A stretch of 56,673 bases of DNA. It comes from Bacteroidales bacterium. GTDB taxonomy: Bacteria; Bacteroidota; Bacteroidia; Bacteroidales; Bacteroidaceae. The position numbers and the translations under genes were made by a program. Numbering within the stretch: position 1 is the first letter of the stretch; every line of letters begins with the position of its first letter. The stretch lies in contig JAUMXY010000015.1 in NCBI GenBank assembly GCA_030528885.1, forward strand, positions 1 through 56,673, read 5' to 3'. Below are positions 1 to 8,490 of this stretch, in pieces. Under the pieces are notes generated by a model. That model saw only the letters and a program-made list of their open reading frames with translations, searched no databases and was not told the DNA's origin.

Positions 1-749
1 ACGCTATTCGGAATAGTGATTTCCTTCAATTCTGAGCCAGAGAAAGCATGGTCACCGATGCTTGTCGTTCCTTCCTTTACATCTATTGATGTTTCTGAAG
101 GCATAACTCCCTTGTATCCATACAACATACTACCAAGGTAAACCACTCCTTCTGCTTGGCTTTCCCACCAAGCGGTATCATGGAACGCAGGACCGCCGTG
201 GATAACATTGCTTAGAATAGTGATTTCCTTCAAGCTAGAGCAGCCCTCGAAAGCATATTCACCGATGCTTGTAACAGTGCTTAGAATAGTGATTTCCTTC
301 AAACCATAGCAGCTCTCGAAAGCACCGTTACCAATGCTTGTAACAGTGCTTAGAATAGTGATTTCTTGTAACTCATCGCAGTGAGAGAAAGCTCTGACCC
401 CAATGCTCGTAACGCTATTCGGAATTGTGATTCCCTTCAATTCAAAGCAATGAAAGAAAGCACCGTTTCCGATGCTCGTAACGCTGTTCGGAATGCTGAT
501 GGAGGTCAAGCTGGAGCAACCACCGAAAGCACTTTCTCCGATGCTCGTAACGCTATAAGTGCTTCCTTCATAAGTCACAGTTTCAGGAATAGTCACATCA
601 CCTGTGATTTTATCCGGACAATCAGCAACCTCCACTGTTGTTGAGGAAAGCTTGTTGTAATAGATGCCATCCACTTCAAAATCATAAGCAGAAGCGATGC
701 TGCAGCATAGCGCGGCTATCAGTACAGCCAATGTTCGTAGTTTTTTCAT
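1..749 (-). CDS. BspA-type leucine-rich-repeat surface protein, partial (C-terminus beyond window)
   Basis: The frame is open from an ATG at 749 to the left edge, so only the first ~249 residues are present. It starts with a signal peptide (MKKLRTLAVLIAALCCSIAS) followed by a short linker and then tandem ~23-residue repeats with the pattern SVTSIGxxAFxxCxxLxxIxIPN, which is the LRR_5/BspA (Treponema pallidum-type) leucine-rich repeat. A non-repeat insert follows (around residues 165-210, containing AWWESQAEGVVYLG) and then the repeats resume. Family proteins are secreted or surface-anchored and act in adhesion or binding; the ligand here is unknown. The same repeat type occurs in the dockerin-bearing protein at 28967-32134. 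The start is preceded by a long structured leader (824-1167) and a TACCTTTGC promoter box. Whether a dockerin or a sorting tail is present cannot be seen because the gene is cut by the window edge. Confidence 0.9.
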   Translation of the reverse strand, partial: MKKLRTLAVLIAALCCSIASAYDFEVDGIYYNKLSSTTVEVADCPDKITGDVTIPETVTYEGSTYSVTSIGESAFGGCSSLTSISIPNSVTSIGNGAFFHCFELKGITIPNSVTSIGVRAFSHCDELQEITILSTVTSIGNGAFESCYGLKEITILSTVTSIGEYAFEGCSSLKEITILSNVIHGGPAFHDTAWWESQAEGVVYLGSMLYGYKGVMPSETSIDVKEGTTSIGDHAFSGSELKEITIPNS

Positions 750-823
750 TGTTTTTAATGATTCTTTTTGTTTGCCTTTGCCTCTCCCCTACTTCCGGCG
801 GTTAACAATTAAAATGTACGGAT

Positions 824-1167
824 AAAAAAGACGTGGGAGAATGCTTCCTCGCTTATCCCACATCCTAGGCCTTCGCATTGCCCTTTTACCGAGATAAGCA
901 ACTTAGCCAGCCCACGCCGTTGGGTATTATAGTCAATGCATGCTGCTGGCCAATGGTGGCTAACGAGCATACGGGTATAATACACCCTACGTGGACGCTT
1001 CGTTGCGGTATCTTCTGGTAAAAACAGAGTTGCGAAGTTCTGGATGTAGAAGATAACGTATGAATACGTCCTTTCAATGTCCTGCGTCTCAGCGGTTCTC
1101 GACCGGCAAAGACTGAGGAACATGATCCCATGATGTCACGACCCGCCCTCCCGTAGGTTGGCTAAGT
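824..1167 (-). ncRNA. Structured RNA or long 5' leader with intrinsic terminator, upstream of LRR gene
   Basis: A TACCTTTGC box (1173-1181, minus) puts the transcript start near 1167. The 5' end ACTTAGCC (1167-1160) pairs perfectly with GGCTAAGT (908-901), closing a ~267-nt domain that holds several strong hairpins, including a long one at 1123-1079. Immediately 3', GCTTATCTC (899-891) can pair with GGGATAAGC (859-851). That competes with a 9-bp stem (864-856 with 838-830) followed by six U, which looks like an intrinsic terminator. The LRR start codon lies 75 nt further on. The weak ORFs across this stretch have no protein-like composition. It could be a free-standing small RNA or an attenuating leader. 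It lacks the hallmarks of tmRNA (no CCA-ending acceptor, no T-arm) and of RNase P RNA (no GAGGAAAGUC block). I could not assign it to a family; 6S-type RNA was considered but not shown. Confidence 0.55.
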
Positions 1168-1172
1168 CGAGG

Positions 1173-1181
1173 GCAAAGGTA
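1173..1181 (-). promoter_or_regulatory. Promoter -7 box TACCTTTGC for structured RNA/LRR leader
   Basis: Matches the Bacteroidota sigma-ABfr -7 consensus TAnnTTTGC. No clear TTTG is present at -33. It lies about 420 bp upstream of the LRR start codon and just upstream of the closing stem of the structured RNA. Confidence 0.6.
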
Positions 1182-1399
1182 ATGAAAGTTTTTGAAACTA
1201 TGGCATAATTGCCTGGAAAAGTAGCAAAAGAAGAAAACTGCCTTTCCTGCCAAGTGTTATTTTTCTGCTGGAAGAACTACTATCCACAACAGGACATCAT
1301 CTGTCGGGGGTGAAAGCGATGGATTTTTGTTGAATTTGCCAGAACAAGCGTGTTGCTGGAATGCCCATCGGGAGAAACCGAAAAGGGGCTCTTTTTGTG

Positions 1400-1460
1400 T
1401 CTCGAAACAGGTGAGACTCTTACCTATGGTATAGGTGAGACTCTCACCTATTTTGAGGCT
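1400..1460. repeat. Intergenic double-palindrome element (GGTGAGACTCTCACC family), copy 1
   Basis: Two palindromic units occur in tandem: GGTGAGACTCTTACC (imperfect) and AGGTGAGACTCTCACCT. They are enclosed by the inverted flanks CTCGAAAC and TTTTGAGG. The element and about 100 bp of its left flank (GAATT..GC..GAACAAGC..GTTG, then CTCTTTTTGTG) match the sequence around 43026-43106, so this is a dispersed intergenic repeat. The small minus-strand ORF covering it is a by-product of the repeat. The rest of 1182-1692 holds only this element and the promoter of the next gene. Confidence 0.75.
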
Positions 1461-1605
1461 GTTTAAGGGGACTGGCTGCCCCATCATGTATTTCCCCTTT
1501 TTCTTTGCAAGTATCAGACGATGGGATGCTTTTGCAAAAACTCAAAGTGGAATGTTAAAAAAACAAAAACTTATGTCTTTTTGTTTGTTTTCCCGTATAT
1601 TGTGT

Positions 1606-1614
1606 TAACTTTGC
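1606..1614 (+). promoter_or_regulatory. Promoter -7 box TAACTTTGC with TTTG -33 box
   Basis: TAACTTTGC is preceded by TTTG at about 18 bp, close to the Bacteroidota promoter consensus. It lies 79 bp upstream of the first of the two tandem secreted-protein genes. Confidence 0.7.
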
Positions 1615-1692
1615 AAAAAATCAGCAGGCACAACATTAAAGATTGGAATTCAAGAGTAAAGTAAAGAATCGTTATAAAAAATCCCCATCATT

Positions 1693-2763
1693 ATGCTCAA
1701 GAATCTTATATTAAAGGCTTTATTTTCGGCTTTGCTGTCTGCAGTCACCGGCACGATGCTGGCACAGCACGGTTGGGTTATGGCTACAATTGAAGATGGG
1801 AAAAACATGCCGTCTTTTACCGAATTTCATTGTCTGCCCGAAAAGGGAGCAAACGACATTTATTACCACAGAATCTATGATGAGAGTTCCCGCTTGGGTC
1901 AGGAGTATTACAATCCCGTGAAATTGCAGTACGGCTATCGGATGGAAAATAAACGCATCTTTGTCTATGATTTTGAAAAAGATGAGGAACGGCTGGCTTT
2001 CGACTTCACGCTCTCTGTTGGCAATCGTTTCAGCACATACAATGGCATGGAGTGGGAGGTGGAAGCAGTCATGGACACCCTTGTGAACCTATCTTACATG
2101 GGCAAGGGAGAAAGCTGTACGAAGCGACTTCTGAAAGTGCGTTCGGTTGATGGCAAATATTCCGACCAATGGCTTGAAGACTTTGGCTCGTTTTCCAACC
2201 ATTTCATGATTCTTCCGATGAATGAAACTCTGCAGACTCAGACGCTCTGGATGGAATATGAGGAAGGTCAATACTTAACTCGTGAAATATCCTTAGACCC
2301 TCTCTTTGCGCATGATTCTGGCGCACCAAGGGATGAATCAGGAGCTTTCAATGGCTTATTCGTGAATTGCACCTATAAGGATGGGACTCTTGTTGTTGAA
2401 GATGAACGACACCGCTCGCCAAACCGCGAATACACCTGCTTCTATCGTGTTGGTGATGACATTTATTGTGCATATGTTTGGGAACTGAATCCTGCCACAG
2501 AAGCTGCCTACGTTGTATGGTATCGAGACATTGCTTATTACTATGGACTTCCAGACCCCCCAAGCGGCAAATACACGATGCATTTCAACATGAATGAGAG
2601 GCCGACGGATAAAGTAACAAAGATTGCAGATGTAATTGGTGTTGTCAGCAACCATCTCACGAAATCGCCTTTATACGACCTCACGGGTCGTCCTGTCGCA
2701 GCTCCAGCGAAAGGTATTTACATTCAGAACGGAAGGAAGGTGATATTAACCACGGGAAAATAA
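1693..2763 (+). CDS. Secreted hypothetical protein with short C-terminal sorting-like tail (tandem paralogue 1)
   Basis: 356 residues. An N-terminal signal peptide (hydrophobic to about residue 24, ending MLAQ) precedes a beta-rich body of unrecognised fold. The C-terminus carries YDLTGRPVAAPAKGIYIQNG followed by a basic end, a tail found on several secreted proteins in this window. The next gene starts 9 bp downstream and has a similar layout, the same length class and a near-identical tail, so the two are tandem paralogues in one operon. The tail resembles a shortened type IX secretion C-terminal domain (pattern YxxxGxx...GIYIxxGxK), which suggests export to the surface; that is inference. 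No catalytic motif was recognised. Confidence 0.85.
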   Translation: MLKNLILKALFSALLSAVTGTMLAQHGWVMATIEDGKNMPSFTEFHCLPEKGANDIYYHRIYDESSRLGQEYYNPVKLQYGYRMENKRIFVYDFEKDEERLAFDFTLSVGNRFSTYNGMEWEVEAVMDTLVNLSYMGKGESCTKRLLKVRSVDGKYSDQWLEDFGSFSNHFMILPMNETLQTQTLWMEYEEGQYLTREISLDPLFAHDSGAPRDESGAFNGLFVNCTYKDGTLVVEDERHRSPNREYTCFYRVGDDIYCAYVWELNPATEAAYVVWYRDIAYYYGLPDPPSGKYTMHFNMNERPTDKVTKIADVIGVVSNHLTKSPLYDLTGRPVAAPAKGIYIQNGRKVILTTGK

Positions 2764-2772
2764 ACTAGGCTT

Positions 2773-3939
2773 ATGAAACACTTATTGTTACTTTTCATTT
2801 TAAGTTTCGGCTTGGGCTTTACGGCAAAAGCCGACAAGATTCCTTTCATCGAGAACGGCAAGACTTGGCATCTGCGATTTTATTCGTTGAAAGCAGGGAT
2901 GACACATGCATTTCATGAGGGGCCATCTGACGAATACGACTTGCATTTTGGTAAGAATGAGTCATGGCAAACACAAGAGGGAGCAGAGGAGGACACCGTA
3001 ATAGTGGGATGCGCTTACAAGAAACTCTATCGCGGATATGGCGAGGATTTGTCTGTAGCGGCATTGTTGCGCGAAGAGGAAGGAAAAGTGTATCAGTGGG
3101 ACATGAATGCGGAGAAGGAAAGAGTGCTGTATGATTTCACACTGAATCAAGGAGATGTATTTTACATGCCTTATCAAGAAGGAGGGAAAGAGGAAGCCTT
3201 CACATGTACGGTGACGAAGGTGGACGAATATGAAATAGCGGAGCGTCGTCTGAAAAGAATCCATTTTGATGCACAAGTTCTTAACGAAGATGGAGAGGGG
3301 AATAATGGAGGGGTATCGAAAAATGTGTGGATAGAAGGACTTGGTGTGCCTAATGGGAATCCGTTAAAAAGTGTGATAGACCCTGCTCTGGTTGGAGGCT
3401 GGTCTTGCTATTGTCCTTACATCTATACACCAACAGTGTTTTACCCATTCTCTTTTGCTAAACAAGGATTTAGAGGACAAGAACTGATTTTGTATGAAGA
3501 AATGCCTGAAATCAATTCTGATGGAACGAGTCAAAAGGATCAGTTGCAATATGAATTGCTTACAGGCAATGAAGAAGAAACAGACACCTTGCATATTTCC
3601 GGCTATATGTGGGCAAATGCTGATTGCAACCATTACATATATTGCTACGATGACTCTAAAAAGGTTTGTTGGGAGCGAGTGGAAATAGGACAAGCGAAAG
3701 GCACTCCAAAGGCTTACCGGGTGGATGTAAAGTTCCCGATGTTCTATAATGAATATTATCAATATGTAGTTGAGGATAATGAAGGGGAACATCCTATAGG
3801 AGGGGTTGTTAATTCAATTAGCGACATCGCTGAAGAGAGAATGTTTCCTACTGGTATATACGACCTCACGGGGCGTCCTTTCGCAGTTCCAGCGAAAGGT
3901 ATCTATATTCAGAATGGGAAGAAGGTATTGACGAGGTGA
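2773..3939 (+). CDS. Secreted hypothetical protein with C-terminal sorting-like tail (tandem paralogue 2)
   Basis: 388 residues with a signal peptide (MKHLLLLFILSFGLGFTAKA) and an acidic, beta-rich body. In both paralogues a segment reading VYDFEKDEERLAFDFTLSVG (copy 1) or QWDMNAEKERVLYDFTLNQG (copy 2) aligns, supporting common descent. The tail YDLTGRPFAVPAKGIYIQNG matches that of the upstream gene almost residue for residue. The stop is followed by a strong bidirectional terminator hairpin (3964-3994), so this is the last gene of a two-gene operon. Function is unknown. Confidence 0.85.
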   Translation: MKHLLLLFILSFGLGFTAKADKIPFIENGKTWHLRFYSLKAGMTHAFHEGPSDEYDLHFGKNESWQTQEGAEEDTVIVGCAYKKLYRGYGEDLSVAALLREEEGKVYQWDMNAEKERVLYDFTLNQGDVFYMPYQEGGKEEAFTCTVTKVDEYEIAERRLKRIHFDAQVLNEDGEGNNGGVSKNVWIEGLGVPNGNPLKSVIDPALVGGWSCYCPYIYTPTVFYPFSFAKQGFRGQELILYEEMPEINSDGTSQKDQLQYELLTGNEEETDTLHISGYMWANADCNHYIYCYDDSKKVCWERVEIGQAKGTPKAYRVDVKFPMFYNEYYQYVVEDNEGEHPIGGVVNSISDIAEERMFPTGIYDLTGRPFAVPAKGIYIQNGKKVLTR

Positions 3940-3963
3940 TGGTTTCATAGTATCGGTAAAAAA

Positions 3964-3994
3964 CGTGTGGCTTAGGGGTTGCCTAAGCCACACG
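3964..3994. terminator. Bidirectional terminator between convergent genes
   Basis: Perfect 13-bp stem CGTGTGGCTTAGG / CCTAAGCCACACG with a 5-nt loop. It is followed by six T on the minus strand and by a weaker AT-rich stretch on the plus strand. It separates the tandem paralogues (+) from the GH31 gene (-). Confidence 0.85.
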
Positions 3995-4021
3995 ATTTGT
4001 ATAAAGGAATGAGTTGTGTCT

Positions 4022-6406
4022 TTACTTAACGTTGATAGCCTTGCCGCTGTAAGTTACGGTCGTTTCCTTGCCTCCGATGACTTTCACGTTGAAGGTGCGA
4101 GTGGCGAGCATGCCTTTGAATGAGCCTGTGCGCTTGCCGATGGTGAGCGTCTTAGAGCGGTCGTTCCACTTGAGCTGGATGGTGCTGTATTCTCCTTTTT
4201 CGTAGTTGTAGTTGTCGCCTTCGTCTTCGTAGAGGGTGAAGGTGGCATCTGCTCCTGGGTAGACTACAAGGTCGAGGTTGTCGAACTTGTTTTCGTTGGC
4301 ATACTGTACGTCTGGTCCGAGTGGGAGGATGGAGCCTGCCTTGATGTAGAGCGGTGCCTTGCTGAGTGGTGCGCTGGCTTTGAGTGTCTGACCGCCATTG
4401 TGCTTGGTGTTGGTCCAGTAGTCGTACCATTGTGCGCCTGCAGGGAGGTATACGTCGTAGCTCTTTTCTGCTGTCCAGTCAACACGGGCATAGGTTTCTC
4501 TGTCGAGTTCTTTCTTGTCCCATCCTGACATGGGGTCGGTCTTGACTATCTTTTCTTGTGTGTAGAGTGGGTCAACGACTGGGCAGACGAGGACGTTGTG
4601 TCCGAAGAGGAACTGACGGTTGTTGTTCCATGTGTTGCGGTCTTCCTTGAAGTCCATGAAGAGGGCGCGCATGAAGGAGTCGTTGTGCTTGGTCACTTGC
4701 CATGACTGGCTGTAGATGTAAGGCAGGAAGCGGTAGCGCAGCTTGACAGCATCGACCAGCGCGTCATAGACGGGTTCGCCTTGCTTGCCGAAGTAGTAGA
4801 TTTCACGGTAGATGTCGGCTCCATGGCTGCGCATCATTGGAGTGAAGGCACCGAACTGCATCCAGCGCACGTAGAGCTCCTGGTACTGAGGGTTGCGAGT
4901 GGCAGAGTTGTGGCCTTGGGTGCTGTAAGAGCCTGCGAAGAAACCGCCGATGTCGGCATTTACGTTAGGGTTGGCAGTGAGGGTATAGTTCAGGCAGATG
5001 GGCACCTGCTTGCGGAAGCTGTCCCATGAAGAGCCGATGTCGCCGCTCCATGTGTTGGCTCCGTAGCGCTGCTGACCTGCGAAGTAGGAACGTGTGAGGA
5101 TGAAGACGCGCTTGGTTGAGTCGACTGCACGCTGGCTGTCATACACACCGCCTACAGTCATGAGTGGGAAGGCGTTGCGCACGCTGCGGTAGCTGCCCAT
5201 GGCTGTGGGCTGGTCGCGCTGCTCTTCGGTCAGGTTCATCTGGTCGGGGTCGGTTGAGTCCATCCACCAAGCGTCGATGCCCATCTTGTGGAGTCGGGTG
5301 AGATTGTTCCAGTAGATGTCGCGAGCTTCCTTGCTGTACACGTCGTAGCAACGCACACCGCTGGGGTAGTCCATGCGTGGAGGCCACTGTGAGAGTCCGC
5401 TCTGGGGCCATGTCTGGAAGTCGAGCAGGAGCCCTTTTTCTTTCAACTCCTTGAATGCCTTGGTCTCAGGACCGAAGGATGCCCAGATGGAGATGCTCAT
5501 GTGGGCGTTCTGGCGATGTACCTCGTCTATCATCTCTTGTGCGCGGTCGAAGTCGGGGTTGATGAACTCCATGGCGTTCCATGTGTAGTTGCTGCCCCAA
5601 TACTGCCAGTCTTGGATGATGCCGTCGAAAGGTATCTTGAGGTCGCGGTATTTGTGTACTACCTCGAGCAGCTCGCGCTGTGACTTGTAGCGTTCGCGTG
5701 ACTGGTGGAAGCCGTAGGTCCAAAGCGGGAACATGGGCACTTCGCCTGAGAGGTGACGCATCTCGGCTATGACGCCATCGGCATTGCCGCCATAGATGAA
5801 GTAGTAGTCGATGAGCTTGCCTACTTCTGATTCCAGCTCGATGTTGCCTGCCTGTCCTTCTTCAGGAGTGACGAGATGGGTGGGGGAGTAGTTGTCCCAG
5901 AAGATGCCATAGCCTTTGATGGTCTGGTAGAAGTGGGCGAAGTCTTCCAGATTGCTCTGCTCCATGCGGCGTCTCTCGCCGCGCTGGCTCATCTTGCCGT
6001 TTTGGAGAAGTCCAACACCATAGATGCCTTCATCTGCTTCGACAGAGAAGGTCTGCTTTACGCGGAAAGCTCCTGTGTCTGGGCCTTTCGTGATGGGGGT
6101 GAAAGCGTGGTTCCCTTCTTGGGTGAGCAGGTTGCCCTTCGCATCGGCGAAGGATACTTTGCCGCCATCTACCGTAACGGTCAGGGCTGATGACTTGTAG
6201 ATGGTTGCTGTACCTTTTTTCTGCTGGCTCACCTTCACCTTCTCGGGTGAGGCAATGACCACTAAGGATTTCTTTTCGTCGTTCGCAGTTTGCTGTCCGT
6301 TGTCTTTCACGATTCGCACAGTGCGAGGCGTGTAGAACTCAACGGTCTGGGCGCTCATGCTGAGGCACGCTGCAAACATAAGGCTTGTTAGGATGTTTCT
6401 TTTCAT
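4022..6406 (-). CDS. GH31 alpha-glycosidase (alpha-xylosidase/alpha-glucosidase type)
   Basis: 794 residues with a signal peptide (MKRNILTSLMFAACLSMSAQ). Layout: N-terminal galactose-mutarotase-like beta-sandwich (~25-225), GH31 TIM barrel (~226-600), then C-terminal beta domains of DUF5110 type. The nucleophile motif WWMDSTDPD puts the catalytic Asp at 383 and SGDIGSSW puts the acid/base Asp at 456. IIQDWQYWG (~264-271) is a subsite motif usual in alpha-xylosidases and alpha-glucosidases. The family hydrolyses terminal alpha-linked xylose or glucose; exact specificity cannot be read from sequence. It lies 39 bp downstream of the GH26 gene on the same strand and is the last gene of that operon. 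A mannanase partner suggests action on side chains of hemicellulose. Confidence 0.93.
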   Translation of the reverse strand: MKRNILTSLMFAACLSMSAQTVEFYTPRTVRIVKDNGQQTANDEKKSLVVIASPEKVKVSQQKKGTATIYKSSALTVTVDGGKVSFADAKGNLLTQEGNHAFTPITKGPDTGAFRVKQTFSVEADEGIYGVGLLQNGKMSQRGERRRMEQSNLEDFAHFYQTIKGYGIFWDNYSPTHLVTPEEGQAGNIELESEVGKLIDYYFIYGGNADGVIAEMRHLSGEVPMFPLWTYGFHQSRERYKSQRELLEVVHKYRDLKIPFDGIIQDWQYWGSNYTWNAMEFINPDFDRAQEMIDEVHRQNAHMSISIWASFGPETKAFKELKEKGLLLDFQTWPQSGLSQWPPRMDYPSGVRCYDVYSKEARDIYWNNLTRLHKMGIDAWWMDSTDPDQMNLTEEQRDQPTAMGSYRSVRNAFPLMTVGGVYDSQRAVDSTKRVFILTRSYFAGQQRYGANTWSGDIGSSWDSFRKQVPICLNYTLTANPNVNADIGGFFAGSYSTQGHNSATRNPQYQELYVRWMQFGAFTPMMRSHGADIYREIYYFGKQGEPVYDALVDAVKLRYRFLPYIYSQSWQVTKHNDSFMRALFMDFKEDRNTWNNNRQFLFGHNVLVCPVVDPLYTQEKIVKTDPMSGWDKKELDRETYARVDWTAEKSYDVYLPAGAQWYDYWTNTKHNGGQTLKASAPLSKAPLYIKAGSILPLGPDVQYANENKFDNLDLVVYPGADATFTLYEDEGDNYNYEKGEYSTIQLKWNDRSKTLTIGKRTGSFKGMLATRTFNVKVIGGKETTVTYSGKAINVK

Positions 6407-6445
6407 ATTTATATAGGTTTTTGAAGTGGTTGTTTTCTTGATTGC

Positions 6446-7441
6446 TTAATCTCTATGGATGATATTCTCTTCGGAAAGGAATTGTTCCCAAAATTCATTT
6501 GTGTTGCCGTAGTCGAAAGCGCCGCCGCCACACCACGGAGCCACCATCAGCCAAAGTGCGTTGTCTTTCTGCATGTTTTCCCACGATGGCACGCTGTTGC
6601 ATTCTGGCAGGGCTGTCATCTTGTTGGGGTGTGCTTGGCGCAGTCGGCGGAAGTCTTCTGCTTGGGAAATGTGTGTGGTGTTGTTCTTGGGGTATCCGTC
6701 GCGTGCCACAATGTCTACGTATTCGTCGCCTGGATACCAGTCGTCATCGCCTGTCTCTGATGTCCACACCCAGATGAGGTTGTGTACGCCTGCCTGACAA
6801 AAGTAATCGAACATGTAGCGGTAGAGCTGTTTGTAGGCTGCACCATCTTCGGCTCCCCACCAGAACCATTGGCCTGAAGCTTCGTGCAAGGGGCGCCAGA
6901 TGATGGGAATGCCTTGGCTCTGATAGTAGAGCAGCAATTGTGCAACCCCTTCCAACTTTTGCTGGAAGATTCGGTTTTCCAGTGTTTCCTCTGTGGCACA
7001 ACGCGAGGGCAGGATATGGCAGGGCTTTTCTCCGTGGATGTAGAAGCCCTCCCAGTCTGACTTCTGTTCAACGAAAGCGTTGGTGGGCATGTGGATGTGC
7101 CACATGAATGAGACGATGCCGCCTGACTGATGCCACTGCTTGGCGGTTGGGGTGCGGTAGTTAATCCACGGCTGGTCGAAGTGCTGAAAGTCGAACACGT
7201 TCACCTTGGGGTATTTGCCGCTTGCTTTGTAGATGCGCTCGGCATCGTTGATGTTGTAGTTCCATTCTGCTTGGCATCCTGATAGCACTTTCTTGCCCCA
7301 CACCTCATTGCGCAGGTATTGGTAAAGTTCGCGAGTCTCTTCGTTGGCTTCTGGGTCAGCAAGATGCTCGTCGATTTGTGCACGGGTGGAGACAACGAGT
7401 CCCATCAGCGCTAATATACATATCAGTTTCTTCATTTCCAT
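6446..7441 (-). CDS. GH26 endo-beta-mannanase-type glycosidase
   Basis: 331 residues. Signal peptide, then a single GH26 TIM barrel running almost to the C-terminus. IIWRPLHEASG carries the acid/base Glu (E187) and MTALPEC the nucleophile Glu (E280), numbered from MEMKK. The aromatic run QWFWWGAED is typical of GH26 mannanases. The stop of the upstream gene overlaps the second Met (ATGA, 7435-7432), so translation probably starts at MKKLICIL by coupling; the upstream Met at 7441 is also in frame. The product probably cleaves beta-1,4-mannan in the periplasm or at the surface. It is co-transcribed with GH31 downstream and with an accessory secreted protein upstream. Confidence 0.92.
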   Translation of the reverse strand: MEMKKLICILALMGLVVSTRAQIDEHLADPEANEETRELYQYLRNEVWGKKVLSGCQAEWNYNINDAERIYKASGKYPKVNVFDFQHFDQPWINYRTPTAKQWHQSGGIVSFMWHIHMPTNAFVEQKSDWEGFYIHGEKPCHILPSRCATEETLENRIFQQKLEGVAQLLLYYQSQGIPIIWRPLHEASGQWFWWGAEDGAAYKQLYRYMFDYFCQAGVHNLIWVWTSETGDDDWYPGDEYVDIVARDGYPKNNTTHISQAEDFRRLRQAHPNKMTALPECNSVPSWENMQKDNALWLMVAPWCGGGAFDYGNTNEFWEQFLSEENIIHRD

Positions 7442-8358
7442 TCTTTCCGAACGATATTCCGGCCTCCTTCTAAGTTCATTTTGACAATGTTGATACCTGG
7501 CTGGGGAGATGCAAGGCGTATGCCAGCGGTGTTGTAGTATTCAGTACCGATGACTTGATAATAGTCTGGGCGCAAGCCTTTTACCTCTGTTGTTACGGCA
7601 TTGCCTTGCTTGTCTATCAGATTTACGCTGCCTATGCTGACAGTCTGTGCCTTTTCTGAAATGATATTCAAGCTATACACTTTCTTGTGGGCGGCGGTAA
7701 GGGAGAGTTCGCATTGCGTGGCATTCTTGCTGATGGCTTGGCTCTTGACGCTCTTGTTGCCATAAAGCAACTGCACGGTCATAGGTTCTGTTGCGGGCTG
7801 TAGCAATTTGACCACGATTCCGCTGTGGTTGCTCAGATTGACCGTCTCGGGCCAGTACCATCCTGCTCCACCGTAGGGTTTCAGTCTGATGGTGCACTTT
7901 CCCCCTTGTGTGGCTCCGCTTGTCAGCATGTCTTTCCAGGCGAAAAGGTCTTCGGCATGCGTGGTGTACTCCCCGTCGTTGCTTCTGAGGGTGACAGCTG
8001 TTAACGTGAAGTTCACGCCCTTGATGTGTATGCCTTGACGCAACTGGTCTGCATCTTGCGCTGTAAGCAGCATCTCATAGTTGCCGCTGATGTCCTTGTG
8101 CTCCATTCCCTCGAAGCATGTCCAGTTGTTTCCCCATGACAATTGCAGCTGTGCCCCGTCTGTGGCGGTAATGCTTAGCAGCAACACATCGTCGGTCTTC
8201 GCTTCTTTTAGCTTGTACCCTTCCACGTTGAGCACATCACTCCAATTCGTGAACTTTTGTGTGCCTTCCCATACGACTGTTTGGGCTGCGCTCGCGCTTA
8301 GTGCGAGCAGCAGTGTCAATACTGATAGTAAAAGTGTCTTTTTCTCCATTTTCATCAT
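7432..8358 (-). CDS. Secreted accessory protein with C-terminal tail, partner of GH26
   Basis: About 308 residues from the Met at 8358 (MMKMEKKTLLLSVLTLLLAL, a signal peptide). A longer frame reaches 8454, but its first codons overlap the -7 box at 8452-8459, so the later start is preferred. The body is beta-rich with two similar halves: one contains WEGTQKFTNWSDVLNVEG and the other AWKDMLTSGA..GGWYWPE-like text, suggestive of two carbohydrate-binding-like modules. The C-terminus reads YYNTAGIRLASPQPGINIV and ends basic, a variant of the sorting-like tail shared in this window. No catalytic residues were recognised. The coupled ATGA junction with GH26 suggests a fixed partnership, perhaps substrate binding. 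Confidence 0.8.
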   Translation of the reverse strand: MMKMEKKTLLLSVLTLLLALSASAAQTVVWEGTQKFTNWSDVLNVEGYKLKEAKTDDVLLLSITATDGAQLQLSWGNNWTCFEGMEHKDISGNYEMLLTAQDADQLRQGIHIKGVNFTLTAVTLRSNDGEYTTHAEDLFAWKDMLTSGATQGGKCTIRLKPYGGAGWYWPETVNLSNHSGIVVKLLQPATEPMTVQLLYGNKSVKSQAISKNATQCELSLTAAHKKVYSLNIISEKAQTVSIGSVNLIDKQGNAVTTEVKGLRPDYYQVIGTEYYNTAGIRLASPQPGINIVKMNLEGGRNIVRKEWK

Positions 8359-8451
8359 TGCTTTCTGCGTGTACTGGGGTGCAGCAGGTTTTGGGGTGAC
8401 TAATTGAGAATTGTTGGATGTGTCTCTTTTTGTCGATAGGTTTTGATGGCA

Positions 8452-8459
8452 CAAAGGTA
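8452..8459 (-). promoter_or_regulatory. Promoter -7 box TACCTTTG for the GH26/GH31 operon
   Basis: Fits TAnnTTTG. No TTTG occurs at the expected -33 distance, which would fit activator dependence. A palindrome GTTGAATCAAC lies just upstream. Confidence 0.6.
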
Positions 8460-8490
8460 GCGTTTTTCTCGCAGCGGAGGAGACGGTGTG

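Noticed and set aside
381-644. Plus-strand ORF of 87 codons
   Set aside because: It is the antisense reading of the LRR repeats of the minus-strand gene 1-749; the repeating residues mirror the DNA repeat.
809-1131. Two overlapping minus-strand ORFs (104 and 81 codons)
   Set aside because: They lie wholly in the structured RNA/leader, have no protein-like composition and no start context; the RNA folds explain the sequence better.
824-1167. Assignment of the structured RNA as tmRNA or RNase P RNA
   Set aside because: No CCA-ending acceptor or T-arm for tmRNA, and no conserved GAGGAAAGUCC block for RNase P RNA.
824-1167. Reading the closing stem as retron msr/msd inverted repeats
   Set aside because: No reverse transcriptase gene lies nearby, and the terminator plus downstream LRR gene fits a leader or small RNA better.
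1257-1487. Minus-strand ORF of 76 codons
   Set aside because: It follows a dispersed palindromic repeat; a similar accidental reading occurs at the second copy (42829-43095).
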